Source of the DNA: Sphingobacteriales bacterium
Lineage (GTDB): Bacteria; Bacteroidota; Bacteroidia; Chitinophagales; LD1
Direction of reading: 5' to 3'
Length of the DNA stretch: 64,000 bases
Assembly (NCBI GenBank): GCA_018262795.1
Contig: JADFDM010000010.1
Location: 1-64,000 of the forward strand
Shown: piece by piece, positions 43,834 through 53,076 of the stretch
Position numbering within the stretch: position 1 is the stretch's first letter
How the letters are laid out: the number at the start of each line of letters is the position of its first letter
Translations under genes and position numbers: made by a program
Notes under the pieces: generated by a model
Told to the model about the DNA's origin: nothing
Database searches by the model: none
Seen by the model: only the letters and a program-made list of their open reading frames with translations

Positions 43834-44838
43834 CTACTCAAACGTTCCGTAACTCTTGTTTTCGTTCTTACTTTTTAGATAGAGTGCGGCCGTTTCTTCA
43901 ATGGTTTGTTTCACAGGGCGGAAACGGTAGCCAAGCATTCGGCTTATCTTTTCGTTGCTGTAGCGAAAATCTATTGCCGTGAGGGAGGCGCTTTCTTTGG
44001 TGAGAATCGGGGGTTGGCGTGTGATCCATGAACGCAGTAGCTGCACCCGCCAGGCAATGGCCATTAACCATTTTCCTGCCGGAATAAAAGCGCGCTTCAC
44101 TTGTAGGGTATCGGCTATCATCCATACCAAATCGCGCAATGAAATATTTTCTGCCACCAGCAGAAATTTTTCACCGTTGATGTCACTCTCCATCAGTCGG
44201 TAAATACACTCTGTCACATCGCGCACATCTACAAAACCATTCACTGCGTGGGCATAAAACCAAAGCCCGCGATCTACTTCGGGAAACAATAAATTGGGTG
44301 GTTGGCTCCACCAGCCACCGCCAATAATAGTAGCCGGGCAGGCAATGACCACCTCTAATCCCTCGGCATGTGCGCGCCATGCTTCGCGCTCGCCATACTG
44401 CTTGCTGCGGTAATACCAAGGGCATTTGTGGATGCCTGAATCGTCATAACTTTCATCAATCACCTTCCCCATGCGGGGAAAGCCGAAGGCCGCTTCGGAG
44501 CTAACATGCAACACTTTCTTTACACCAGAGTATAAAGCCACATTCATCACATTGGCAGTGCCTTCTCTGTTCACTTTCACCATTGCGTTTGCATCGGAAG
44601 GCAGAAAGGAGATGAGTGCAGCGCAGTGATACACTTTTTCCACTCCCTGCATGGCATCTTCTAAGGAGGGGATGTCGAGAATATCACCTTCCATCCATTC
44701 CACTTGCTGTGCCGCAGCGCCCAGCAGACTGAGGTCAGAGGTTTTACGCCTAAGTGCGCGCACCTGCTCGCCTTTGGCCAACAACAATTTCGTAAGATAT
44801 GAACCTAACAATCCGGTGGCTCCCGTGACAAATACCAT
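43834..44838 (-). CDS. NAD(P)-dependent epimerase/dehydratase, extended SDR
   Basis: A 334-residue extended short-chain dehydrogenase, closest in plan to dihydroflavonol-4-reductase-like proteins. The Rossmann motif is GATGLLG (6-12); the HCAALIS segment is at 71-77; Ser113/Ser114 precede the catalytic Tyr142-xxx-Lys146 (WYYRSKQYGE); and CPATIIGGG follows. Substrate unknown: similar Bacteroidetes proteins act on hydroxysteroid-like, ladderane-like or sugar compounds, none of which is supported by neighbours here. The AnmK gene lies upstream in the same direction with a 112-base gap. Confidence 0.85.
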   Translation of the reverse strand: MVFVTGATGLLGSYLTKLLLAKGEQVRALRRKTSDLSLLGAAAQQVEWMEGDILDIPSLEDAMQGVEKVYHCAALISFLPSDANAMVKVNREGTANVMNVALYSGVKKVLHVSSEAAFGFPRMGKVIDESYDDSGIHKCPWYYRSKQYGEREAWRAHAEGLEVVIACPATIIGGGWWSQPPNLLFPEVDRGLWFYAHAVNGFVDVRDVTECIYRLMESDINGEKFLLVAENISLRDLVWMIADTLQVKRAFIPAGKWLMAIAWRVQLLRSWITRQPPILTKESASLTAIDFRYSNEKISRMLGYRFRPVKQTIEETAALYLKSKNENKSYGTFE

Positions 44839-44950
44839 GGGGTGAAAATAAGGAGTTGGACACAGGAAAAAATAGCGGAACGGACTTTAAAGCAAGTAAC
44901 GCGATATAGTGCTTTAGCTCACCGGTTCGTTTAATATTTTCTTCGCTAAA

Positions 44951-46048
44951 TTAAGGCTGCGGAACATACACCGCCCCACCCACTGAATCTCTTGAAGCTC
45001 CGGTAACACTACACAGCACATTCCATTCATTTCTCCTTCGCAACACACCCATCAATGCGATAACCAATGCTTCCTTGAACTTTACAATTTGCTCCGCTGG
45101 CACTACTACTTCTACTTTGCATAGTGCAGCTATTCGGCTGACCAAAAATTTATTGAAAGCACCTCCACCGGTCAGCAGCATTTTATCACCGTCTGCCAGG
45201 GTAATTTTTTCTGCGGATAAAATTTGTTGCAGATGTGCCGCCACCTGCACCGCAATATGTTCCGTATAGGTTCGCAATTTGTCTGCTGTGCCGGTATTGA
45301 AATCTTCAATAAGTGGCCACACCACATCGCGAGAAAAACTGTTGTCTAACGATTTTGGAAAATTTTGTTGGTAATAAGGAATAATGTTCAGCCGTTCCAA
45401 TAGTTCGGTATTCAATTTCCCCGAAGCAGCCAAGTCGCCATCGGCATCGTACTCCTTCCCCAATTTATTCGCCAGCAAATTCAGCACTTGATTAGCCGGG
45501 CAAATATCAAAGGCTACTATTCGCTTTTCATTTTTGCCACTGATATTGCTAATGCCGCCTATGTTCAGGCAAAAGCGATAATCCTTAAAAAGTAAGAGGT
45601 CGCCAATAGGCACAATGGGGGTTCCTTGTCCGCCCAAGGCGATATCGCTCGAACGAAAATCGCAGACTACCGGTAAGTTTGCTTTAGTAGCAATAGCGGC
45701 ACCATCGCCTATCTGTGCCGTAAATCCTTGGTCGGGAAAATGGAAAACGGTGTGGCCATGCGAGGCCACCAAATCTACCTTTTGCTGCAAATGGTTGCGC
45801 CCTATAAAATCGTTCGCTTGCTCCCCAAAGTAATGGCCTAAGCGGATGTGCGTATTCCAAAAATCTTTGGCATTAGCTTTTGTCAGTTGCAGAAATTCTT
45901 GAATCCATTCATTCGGATAGGGAATAACTTCCGTGGAGAGAATCTCAAAATTCCATGAATTACCTTCCAGAGAAAACCGGCAATAGGCAATGTCTAATCC
46001 ATCTAAGGAACTGCCGCTCATCAAACCGATCACCCGGTAATCAGTCAA
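44951..46048 (-). CDS. anmK: Anhydro-N-acetylmuramic acid kinase
   Basis: Cytosolic kinase that phosphorylates and opens 1,6-anhydro-MurNAc from cell-wall turnover to MurNAc-6-phosphate. The 365-residue product starts with the signature IGLMSGSSLDGLD (7-19), then VASHGHTVFHFP, FRSSDIALGGQGTPIVPIGD and a late LLTGGGAFNKFL, the ASKHA ATP-binding block. Length matches E. coli AnmK. It starts two bases after the cytochrome stop. Neither MurQ nor NagZ is in the window. Confidence 0.92.
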   Translation of the reverse strand: MTDYRVIGLMSGSSLDGLDIAYCRFSLEGNSWNFEILSTEVIPYPNEWIQEFLQLTKANAKDFWNTHIRLGHYFGEQANDFIGRNHLQQKVDLVASHGHTVFHFPDQGFTAQIGDGAAIATKANLPVVCDFRSSDIALGGQGTPIVPIGDLLLFKDYRFCLNIGGISNISGKNEKRIVAFDICPANQVLNLLANKLGKEYDADGDLAASGKLNTELLERLNIIPYYQQNFPKSLDNSFSRDVVWPLIEDFNTGTADKLRTYTEHIAVQVAAHLQQILSAEKITLADGDKMLLTGGGAFNKFLVSRIAALCKVEVVVPAEQIVKFKEALVIALMGVLRRRNEWNVLCSVTGASRDSVGGAVYVPQP

Positions 46049-46050
46049 GG

Positions 46051-46359
46051 CTACTTGTTGTGCCAGCTAATAATCAAATCGGCTAAGGCTGAAATTTCAA
46101 CAGCACTCAGTTTGTCTTCCCAAGCAGGCATGTGATTTTTGCCATAGGTGATGCCATGAATAAGGCCGGCCTTGTCGAGGTCAATGGTTTGCAAATTAGG
46201 GGTGCGCTCGTCCTTTACCCCCTGAGGGCCGTGGCAGCGGGCGCAGTCATTAGCAAAAATCTTTTCGGCATTGATAGAGGCCGTAGGAGCCGAAGTCTTT
46301 TTAGAACAAGAGCCGATCATTAAAGCTAAGGCGAAAAAGGTGACATATACTTTTCTCAT
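46051..46359 (-). CDS. Small lipoprotein cytochrome c
   Basis: A 102-residue monohaem class I cytochrome c. Lipobox IGSC lipidates Cys18; the haem site is CARCH (39-43) and the likely axial ligand is Met77 in KNHMPAW. The rest is the usual helical C-terminus (SAVEISALADLIISW). It would carry electrons in the periplasm, anchored to a membrane; the partner is unknown. Its stop lies two bases from the AnmK start, so the genes are co-transcribed although functionally unrelated as far as visible. Confidence 0.88.
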   Translation of the reverse strand: MRKVYVTFFALALMIGSCSKKTSAPTASINAEKIFANDCARCHGPQGVKDERTPNLQTIDLDKAGLIHGITYGKNHMPAWEDKLSAVEISALADLIISWHNK

Positions 46360-46416
46360 AAAAATATTTTTTGAGCTTAAAAAACACTAAACGATAATAG
46401 AGGTATCTCGCAGATC

Positions 46417-49400
46417 CTAACGCACTAAAGTAACATTTCCCTTGCGAAGTATTTCTACTCCGTCTTTTGAAAGAGCGGTTACCAGCCACACATAAGTACT
46501 CATCGGCTGCTTCGTATTTCTGAACGTGCCATCCCATCCTTCATAAATATCCGCAGTGCTGAAAACTTTTTCGCCCCAGCGATTATAAACCGAAAAATCT
46601 TTTAGTCTGTCAATGTTCAGCCAATTAATAATGTGAAACACATCATTGATGCCATCGCCATTGGGAGAGAAAGCCGTGGGCAGATTTAGGATAGTCACCG
46701 TCTTCACGTTCACGACAATAGAATCGTAGTTCGAGCATCCGAAGTCAGAGGTAGTGTATAAATAATACACCTGCGTGCTGAGGATATTGGCAGTAGTCGT
46801 CAGCAACTTGGGGCTTTCTAATCCCGTTTCCGGATTCCAGAAAAAACTGCCGGCATCGGTTACTCCTGAAAGCACCGCAGGGGTTTCGCGCCAAATCACG
46901 GTATCGTTTCCCGCTTCTGTATAAGGCAAAGGCATAGCTTCTACCCATATCGAGTCGCGGTTCACGCAGCCATAGTTATTCGTTCCGGTTACAAAGTAGA
47001 AGGTGCTGACCGTAGGCACTACCGTTGGGGTAGCAGTAGCCGTATTGGTGAGCGCGGGGTCAGCATCCCACAAATAGCTTTGCGCCCCACTCACATTCAA
47101 CTGCTTGGCTTGTCCGTAACAAATGGAGTCGGCATCCTCTAATATCATACTGGGCAATGGCCAAATATTAATCACCACCGAATCATTTTTAGTATAGCAA
47201 TAGTTAGAAACCCGGAGCACATACAGCGTAGTATCGGGAGGATAAAATCCGGGGTTAAACACAGTCACATCGGTCATGTAATTGGTAGGGCTCCAACTGT
47301 AGTCAGAAGCTCCTTGATTCACAACATTCAGATAGGCGGTATCACCGGGGCATATTCCTTCCTCATTATCAATGATAACATTCAACATCGGATCAAGCAC
47401 ATAAACAATCACTGAATCGGAGGCACGGCATCCGTTCACATCAGTGCCGATAACGACATAGGTAGTGTTTGCAGAAGGTCTGGCTACCGGATTTGCAATA
47501 GCTGCATTGTTTAAAGAAATAGCCGGTGACCAAAGGTAGTTGAGCGAGCCGCTTGCGGTTAATTGCACACTGTCGCGATAACTGCCGGGGTTTAAGCACA
47601 CCGAAGTATCTATCCCCGCACTTACCTGAGCGGGAGCATAAAAGGAAACGGTTACACTGCCGGTAGCCGTGCACTGAAATTGATTAGTGACGGTCACCGA
47701 ATAAGTAGCCGCATTGGGGGCTGCCGGAGAAGCAACAGGGTTGGCAATATTTGGATCGCTTAAACCAAGAGTCGGAGACCAAACATAGCTCGTTCCGTCA
47801 TGTGCAGCTAATGGAACGGAAGCTCCCGGACAAACAGCCGTGTCATTAGAAATATTGATGACCGGATCGGGATGAACGGTGAGTGGTTTGCTCAACGAAT
47901 CGGGGCAATTGCCTCCCATGGTCACCAACAGTTTAATCTGATAAGTGCCGGGGGCATAGCTCACCGTAGGGGAAGCTGTAGTGCTGCTCGTGCTGTTGCC
48001 TAAATTCCAATTAAAATCAGCACTGGATGGGGTAGAATTATTAATGAAATGAACAGAGCTGCTTTCACATACCGGATCAGAAAAACTAAAGTCGGCATGG
48101 GCACTCGCCAAAATAGTAATGCCTTTCTGGGTGGTATCCTTACAGCCCAAATCAGTTTGGCTAACTAACGTGACCGTATATGCTCCCGGAGTAGAATAAT
48201 TGTGCGTAGGGTTTTGAGTATTATCCGTGTTGCCATCTCCAAAATTCCAACTCCATTGGTTAATAGCGCCCAGCGTAGAAACACTCAAATCGGTAAACGA
48301 AGCAGGTACAGATTGACAAACATCTGCCGTTTGAAAATCGCCTGAGAAGGTGGGGTATATCTTCACATAAGCGTAAGTGGTATCTACACAGGGCTGCGTG
48401 CTAGTGCCCTTCGAGGCCACTAACTGCACTAAGTAAACCCCGGTATCGGGATAGGTGTAAGTCGGAAATTTCACGTTGGAGGTATCGTCCGTAAGCCCCG
48501 GCACCCCAAAATCCCAGTGGTAAGTAATAGGGGAGTTTGTTGGCGGAGGATTGTACGTATTGTTCTGGAAGGTGACGGTATAGTTAGAGCAATTGGTTAC
48601 ATAAATACCCACCCCTGTAATCGGGTTAATGTTGGTGCTGGGAATATTGGCGGCAGGAATATTGCACTGCGTTACATTAAACTGAAAGTCGCGCAAGTAA
48701 GTGGCGATCAACTGACCGTTGCGATATTCCGATACACAAACTCCCACCACAAATTGGCCAATGGTGCTGGGCGTGCCGGTAATGACCCCTGTATTCGGAT
48801 CTATGCTTAGCGGAGAAGTGCCTCCCAGTAAATTGGAAGTAGAATAAGGCGACTGCCAAGGAATGTTACTCAAAGGCGGCCCCACTGGTGGGTTGGGGGC
48901 GGGGTTGGTCACATCGCCTCCATTGTATGGAGTGCATAGGCTGTAAGTCAGCACATCGCCATCGGCATCGGAGGCGGAATAGTTGAGTACCAAAGGAGAA
49001 CTGATACAGATAAAAAGTGGCGGCAGGGTATTAAACACCGGGCTGGTGTTATGAAAAGTGCCGGTAGGCGGAATGTAAGCAGCATAAGCTGCTCCCTGAT
49101 TGCCGGGATCAAACACATTCGTAATGGAGCCGTTGCGGCAGCAGCGCTCGTGTACCAAAGTATATCCCTGCGTGGAAGACGGCAAAGTAATAGTGGTGGT
49201 GTAAACTCCTTCTTCTACACACACATTTGTATTTATCTGCAAGCAGGGATTATCGGTAGGAGCCTGCACGGTAGTGATCACCGGATTGACCAAACCAAAG
49301 GTGTTCACGAGATTATTATTACTGTCGAATAAGCCCAATATAGCATTGGTAGTAGAGCCCGGTGTTCCGTCAAAAGGGGTACTGCTGGTGCAATCGCGGT

Positions 49401-49527
49401 AAATCGTCAACTTCACTTCGTAGGTAGTGCCGGAAATAAAACGGTACGAAATAAACCCACCTACGATATGGGTAGCATAAGCACCGGCTGATAAAAACAC
49501 TAATAACAGAGTAAAAAACTTTCTCAT
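46417..49527 (-). CDS. Large PKD-repeat surface protein with type B (gliding-type) C-terminus
   Basis: A 1036-residue secreted protein. After a signal peptide (…GAYA, about residue 18) comes the Bacteroidetes ATHIVGGFISYRF start and a Cys-bearing beta domain to about 290. PKD-type domains follow (HWDFGVPGLTDDTSN, WSWNFGDGNTDNTQNPTHNY and FNWNLGNSTSS), then four or five Ig-like repeats with the word ATYSVTVTN or its kin and YLWSPxxxLNN. The last 90 residues are the gliding-motility C-terminal domain (LPTAFSPNGDGINDVF ... SVYNRWGEKVFSTADIYEGWDGTF), a type B sorting signal that usually pairs with a PorP/SprF protein. Adhesin-like; ligand unknown. Confidence 0.87.
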   Translation of the reverse strand: MRKFFTLLLVFLSAGAYATHIVGGFISYRFISGTTYEVKLTIYRDCTSSTPFDGTPGSTTNAILGLFDSNNNLVNTFGLVNPVITTVQAPTDNPCLQINTNVCVEEGVYTTTITLPSSTQGYTLVHERCCRNGSITNVFDPGNQGAAYAAYIPPTGTFHNTSPVFNTLPPLFICISSPLVLNYSASDADGDVLTYSLCTPYNGGDVTNPAPNPPVGPPLSNIPWQSPYSTSNLLGGTSPLSIDPNTGVITGTPSTIGQFVVGVCVSEYRNGQLIATYLRDFQFNVTQCNIPAANIPSTNINPITGVGIYVTNCSNYTVTFQNNTYNPPPTNSPITYHWDFGVPGLTDDTSNVKFPTYTYPDTGVYLVQLVASKGTSTQPCVDTTYAYVKIYPTFSGDFQTADVCQSVPASFTDLSVSTLGAINQWSWNFGDGNTDNTQNPTHNYSTPGAYTVTLVSQTDLGCKDTTQKGITILASAHADFSFSDPVCESSSVHFINNSTPSSADFNWNLGNSTSSTTASPTVSYAPGTYQIKLLVTMGGNCPDSLSKPLTVHPDPVINISNDTAVCPGASVPLAAHDGTSYVWSPTLGLSDPNIANPVASPAAPNAATYSVTVTNQFQCTATGSVTVSFYAPAQVSAGIDTSVCLNPGSYRDSVQLTASGSLNYLWSPAISLNNAAIANPVARPSANTTYVVIGTDVNGCRASDSVIVYVLDPMLNVIIDNEEGICPGDTAYLNVVNQGASDYSWSPTNYMTDVTVFNPGFYPPDTTLYVLRVSNYCYTKNDSVVINIWPLPSMILEDADSICYGQAKQLNVSGAQSYLWDADPALTNTATATPTVVPTVSTFYFVTGTNNYGCVNRDSIWVEAMPLPYTEAGNDTVIWRETPAVLSGVTDAGSFFWNPETGLESPKLLTTTANILSTQVYYLYTTSDFGCSNYDSIVVNVKTVTILNLPTAFSPNGDGINDVFHIINWLNIDRLKDFSVYNRWGEKVFSTADIYEGWDGTFRNTKQPMSTYVWLVTALSKDGVEILRKGNVTLVR

Positions 49528-50052
49528 TGCGCTAAAAGGCTACGAAGATAAGTTTAATGCTTTTATCTTATAATCAGACAAGTTAAAAGAAGGAAAGTGG
49601 GATATAGAGCCGCAGAGGAAGAAAGCAGAACAGATACTGCGCGATGGCTTGTGCATTTTGACTTCCTGTTTTCAGGTTTGATGCGAGCGGATGCTCGAAT
49701 TAGCTCGAGAATTATGGAAGCGCTTTCTTCATTAAAGGCTCGAGTTGCTTGGCTCGGATGCCGCAGGCTATGCTTGCGCCAATGGGGTGCTTACACAAGC
49801 AGATCAGGCTGTACTCTCCGTTTACTTTCCCCCGCTCGTCCGCGTCTGTAGCCAAGCCCGAGCGTAAGGGATGCCCCCGCCTGTCAGCCCGAAAGAATCG
49901 TTTTGGCGGTAATCACAAAGTGGGTAGGGATGTAATATCATAGCGTTTGTAACGCTTGCATTTCCTCCCCTTGTGCTTAATGATTAGCGTACAACCATTA
50001 ACCGCGATAAATTTTGGGTAATTAAATCTTCTTTGAATCTCAGCTTGCTGTT
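49528..50052. other. Gene-free tract with degenerate repeats
   Basis: About 525 bases without a credible gene. CCGCGTCTGTAGCCAAGC (49840-49857) resembles the segment at 41329-41346, and ATCATAGCGTTTGTAACGC (from 49938) resembles ACCATAGCATTTGTACCCC (from 41396). These point to relics of the same repeat family as beyond murF. Upstream-type A/T sequence near 49990-50040 has no clear role. Confidence 0.45.
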
Positions 50053-50493
50053 CTATCGCAAGCGGTTTAAACTCTTTACCAGGTTTTCATCTTTGCGGAT
50101 AGCTCTAATGGCCAAAAACAAGAGCGCAGCAGCTACTAAGGCCAACAAATTCCACCAAGTAAAAACCACATCGCCTACAAAAACCTTTGTTTGGTAGGCG
50201 TAATACACCACTGCTTCGGCCAAAGCGATAAACAGCAGAGAGAAGCAACAGAACACTATTTGCAAATTTCTTTTTTTGAAAAGAAAAATACCGAGCAGCG
50301 CAAAGCCCGCAGCTATCCCGGTAAGAATGGCGTTTACAAAGAAAATGTAGCCATTATAAAAATGGCGAATGTCCCAGCCGGGAATGGAGTCGGAGAAATT
50401 AGTTGCTTCTAAGTGAATAAGAGGCATCCACAAAAAAATACCGAGAGTAATCACTACCAGAAATAAAAACACGGTTTGAATTCGCTGAATCAT
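50053..50493 (-). CDS. DUF4293 four-helix membrane protein
   Basis: A 146-residue protein of the Bacteroidetes DUF4293 family with four membrane helices (about 5-24, 50-70, 77-97 and 107-127). The hallmark start MIQRIQTVFLFLVVI is present and fixes ATG at 50493 over a TTG two codons upstream. The short basic tail (AIRAIRKDENLVKSLNRLR) is cytosolic. Function unknown. It is divergent from the thiolase gene. Confidence 0.85.
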   Translation of the reverse strand: MIQRIQTVFLFLVVITLGIFLWMPLIHLEATNFSDSIPGWDIRHFYNGYIFFVNAILTGIAAGFALLGIFLFKKRNLQIVFCCFSLLFIALAEAVVYYAYQTKVFVGDVVFTWWNLLALVAAALLFLAIRAIRKDENLVKSLNRLR

Positions 50494-50549
50494 AAACAAG
50501 AATTTTGAATCGTTTAATTTGCGCTCACAAACCTAAATTTTTTATTGAA

Positions 50550-51746
50550 ATGGACGCTTATATAATAGATGCGATACGCACACCCATAGGAAAAATTAAC
50601 GGCACTCTCAGTTCGCTGCGCCCCGATGATTTAGCGGCCTTGGTCATTCAAAAAATAGTAGCGCGAAATAGCAGTTGGCTGCAAGTGGCTCAGATTGAAG
50701 AGGTGATCTTGGGAGCCGCCAATCAAAGCGGGGAGGACAACCGAAATGTGGCGCGCATGGCGTTGTTATTAGCCGGGCTGCCGGTAGAAGTATCGGGCGT
50801 TACGGTGAATCGGCTTTGTGCATCGGGCTTGCAATCTATGGCCGATGCGGGCCGGGCAGTTCAACTCGGAGACGGAGAAATATTCATAGCCGGAGGCGTG
50901 GAAAGCATGACGCGCGCACCTTACGTGCTTTCAAAATCGGAGATTGGTTTCGGAAGAACCCAGCAAATGTTTGACACCACCATCGGCTGGCGCTTTACCA
51001 ATAAAAGGTTTTCGAAGGAAATGACTTACAGCATGGGCGAAACCGCAGAAAACGTAGCGAAGAAATGGAATATTACACGCGAAGAGCAAGATCAATTTGC
51101 GCATCAATCGCAATTAAAATATCTGGCGGCTCATGAGGCAGGAAAGTTTAATGATGAGATGATTCCGGTAGAAATTGACAAAGGGAAAGCCGGGAAAATA
51201 TTCTTAGAGAAAGACGAGCACCCGCGACTTTCAGCTATCGAAGATTTAGCAAAACTTAAGCCCGCTTTTGTAAAAGACGGAACGGTGACTGCCGCAAATT
51301 CATCGGGTATTAATGATGGATCGGCCGCCACTGTAATAGTGAATGAGGGGGTGGTGAAGAAGTATAATTTGAAACCACTCGCGCGAATTGTATCGGTAGC
51401 GGCAGCAGGAGTGGAGCCGGCCTACATGGGCATAGGCCCGGTGCCCGCTTCGCGGAAAGCGCTAAAGCGAGCCGGTCTTCAGGTAAAGGATTTGGACCTA
51501 ATAGAATTGAATGAAGCCTTTGCTTCTCAGTCCATCGCTTGTATGCGTGACTTAGGTTTAAACCCCGACATAGTGAATGTAAACGGGGGCGCTATTGCCC
51601 TTGGCCATCCGCTCGGTTGTTCGGGAACCAGAATTGCGACTACACTTCTTCACGAAATGAAAAGAAGAGGAAACGTAAAGTACGGTCTGGCCACTATGTG
51701 CGTAGGAGTAGGGCAAGGAATGGCAATGGTGTTTGAAAAAATGTGA
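50550..51746 (+). CDS. Thiolase (acetyl-CoA or 3-oxoadipyl-CoA type)
   Basis: A 398-residue thiolase that cleaves or forms a 3-ketoacyl-CoA. Catalytic residues are all visible: Cys90 in [10 protein letters not shown], His353 in [14 protein letters not shown] and Cys384 in TMCVGVGQG, plus the NEAFASQ word. The segment [15 protein letters not shown] followed by DTTIGWRF is shared with PaaJ/PcaF, favouring 3-oxoadipyl-CoA thiolase of aromatic catabolism, but no other pathway gene is present, so acetoacetyl-CoA or fatty-acid use remains possible. ATG at 50550 begins the conserved [14 protein letters not shown]. Confidence 0.88.
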   Translation: MDAYIIDAIRTPIGKINGTLSSLRPDDLAALVIQKIVARNSSWLQVAQIEEVILGAANQSGEDNRNVARMALLLAGLPVEVSGVTVNRLCASGLQSMADAGRAVQLGDGEIFIAGGVESMTRAPYVLSKSEIGFGRTQQMFDTTIGWRFTNKRFSKEMTYSMGETAENVAKKWNITREEQDQFAHQSQLKYLAAHEAGKFNDEMIPVEIDKGKAGKIFLEKDEHPRLSAIEDLAKLKPAFVKDGTVTAANSSGINDGSAATVIVNEGVVKKYNLKPLARIVSVAAAGVEPAYMGIGPVPASRKALKRAGLQVKDLDLIELNEAFASQSIACMRDLGLNPDIVNVNGGAIALGHPLGCSGTRIATTLLHEMKRRGNVKYGLATMCVGVGQGMAMVFEKM

Positions 51747-51797
51747 TCCTCCGGAAATGAGTAAATTAATTCGTGAGTTAAGCTAAAGTGATCACCG

Positions 51798-52160
51798 GTG
51801 AAAGGCGCTTCATTTTCCAATAATCCAATTTTGAATCTCACCTTTCATTTTGCGCTAAATGTGATAGCGTATTGCGAAAGCATAGAGGTATTGAAAAGAT
51901 ATTCTCTGGCAAAACAACTATTCCGATGTGGCACATCCATAGGGGCTAATGCCAACGAAGCTCAGGATGCAGAAAGCAAAGCTGAATTTATTCACAAATT
52001 TAAAATAGCAGCAAAGGAAATTCAGGAAACAAAGTATTGGTTGACGCTATGCAAAGAATCGGAAAATTATCCTCCATGTGATCACTTGCTACAATCTCTG
52101 ACTGAAATTGAGAAAGTGGTAAATAAAATTATTGCTACGTCAAAACAAAAAGTTCTCTAA
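51798..52160 (+). CDS. Four-helix bundle protein of the 23S rRNA intervening-sequence family
   Basis: A 120-residue protein of the TIGR02436 family, originally found in intervening sequences of 23S rRNA genes but common as single genes in Bacteroidetes; function unknown, RNA or protein binding proposed. Family words are LTFHFALNVIAYCE, RCGTSIGANANEAQDAESKAEF written here in part (GTSIGANANEAQ) and KIAAKEIQETKYWL. The start appears to be GTG at 51798. It lies 51 bases after the thiolase stop and 52 bases before truA. Confidence 0.85.
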   Translation: MKGASFSNNPILNLTFHFALNVIAYCESIEVLKRYSLAKQLFRCGTSIGANANEAQDAESKAEFIHKFKIAAKEIQETKYWLTLCKESENYPPCDHLLQSLTEIEKVVNKIIATSKQKVL

Positions 52161-52212
52161 TCCCAATGCGCCACCTTTCATTTCCTCATTTTCTAATTCC
52201 CTAATTTCCACC

Positions 52213-53031
52213 ATGCGCTACTTTCTTCACTTAACTTATGATGGGACCAATTACTGCGGCTGGCAGGTGCAGGCCAATGCGCCCACCGTGCAGCAAACTA
52301 TTAATGAAGCGCTCTTCAAGTTATTGCGGAATGAAATTAAATCAATGGGCTGCGGAAGAACCGATACGGGAGTGCACGCCAAAGATTTCTACATGCACTT
52401 TGTAACCGAGAAGGAGATAGCCGATATTCCCGATTTCCTGTTTCGCTTAAACTGTGTGTTGCCCGATGACATCTCCATTTTCCGCATTATTCCTGTAGCA
52501 GAAAAAGCACATGCGCGCTTTGATGCCACCGAAAGAACCTACGAGTATTTTATTCATTTTGACAAAACTCCCTTTCTCAAAAAGTACTCGTTCTACCAAG
52601 GCTTTTATCAAATTAACTGGGAGCCGATGATAGAAGCGGCAGAGTTTATAAAAACTATTCAAGACTTCTCTTCACTCTGCCTGCCCAGTGTGGACTTCAA
52701 AACAAATATCTGCTACCTTAAAAAGGTACAATGGGAAACACTTCCTTCTCAACATTTAATTCTGAAACCCTATGATGAACAGCAGATTTATGCCCCACTT
52801 CAAAATAAATTGACCCCCGGTGAAGTGGTGCGTTTTACCATTACCTCTAACCGCTTTCTACGCGGTATGGTGCGCAAGATTGTCGGCACCATTCTGATGA
52901 TTGGGAAAGGAAGAATTACGCTGGATGAATTTAAAGAAACGGTAACTGCCCAAAGGGACTTCCGGGTCCATTACTTGGCTCCGCCCAATGGTTTGTTTCT
53001 TTCCAAGGTGAAGTATCCGAACCTTCAATGA
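52213..53031 (+). CDS. truA: tRNA pseudouridine(38-40) synthase
   Basis: Cytosolic enzyme that isomerises uridines 38-40 in the tRNA anticodon arm. The 272-residue protein begins with MRYFLHLTYDGTNYCGWQVQ and has the catalytic motif GCGRTDTGVHA with Asp51. The later ARFDATERTYEYFIH and FLRGMVRKIVGTILMIGKG words are typical TruA. Length fits. ATG at 52213 is the family start; an upstream in-frame extension overlaps the previous gene. A small hairpin (AGTGT-TTCA-ACACT) follows the stop. Confidence 0.93.
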   Translation: MRYFLHLTYDGTNYCGWQVQANAPTVQQTINEALFKLLRNEIKSMGCGRTDTGVHAKDFYMHFVTEKEIADIPDFLFRLNCVLPDDISIFRIIPVAEKAHARFDATERTYEYFIHFDKTPFLKKYSFYQGFYQINWEPMIEAAEFIKTIQDFSSLCLPSVDFKTNICYLKKVQWETLPSQHLILKPYDEQQIYAPLQNKLTPGEVVRFTITSNRFLRGMVRKIVGTILMIGKGRITLDEFKETVTAQRDFRVHYLAPPNGLFLSKVKYPNLQ

Positions 53032-53060
53032 GTGTTTCAACACTGATTCAATTAGGTTAT

Positions 53061-53068
53061 TACTTTTG
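53061..53068 (+). promoter_or_regulatory. Putative -7 element before the ABC exporter gene
   Basis: TACTTTTG is an exact TAnnTTTG match 9 bases before the ATG at 53077. If used, the leader would be only a few bases. TTTC at 53035-53038 could be a poor -33 partner. Confidence 0.3.
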
Positions 53069-53076
53069 TCCTTCCC

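Noticed and set aside
49597-49943. Open frames of 64-84 codons before the DUF4293 gene
   Set aside because: Arg/Ser/Cys-rich translations typical of non-coding repeats; the same words occur in the other gene-free tract.
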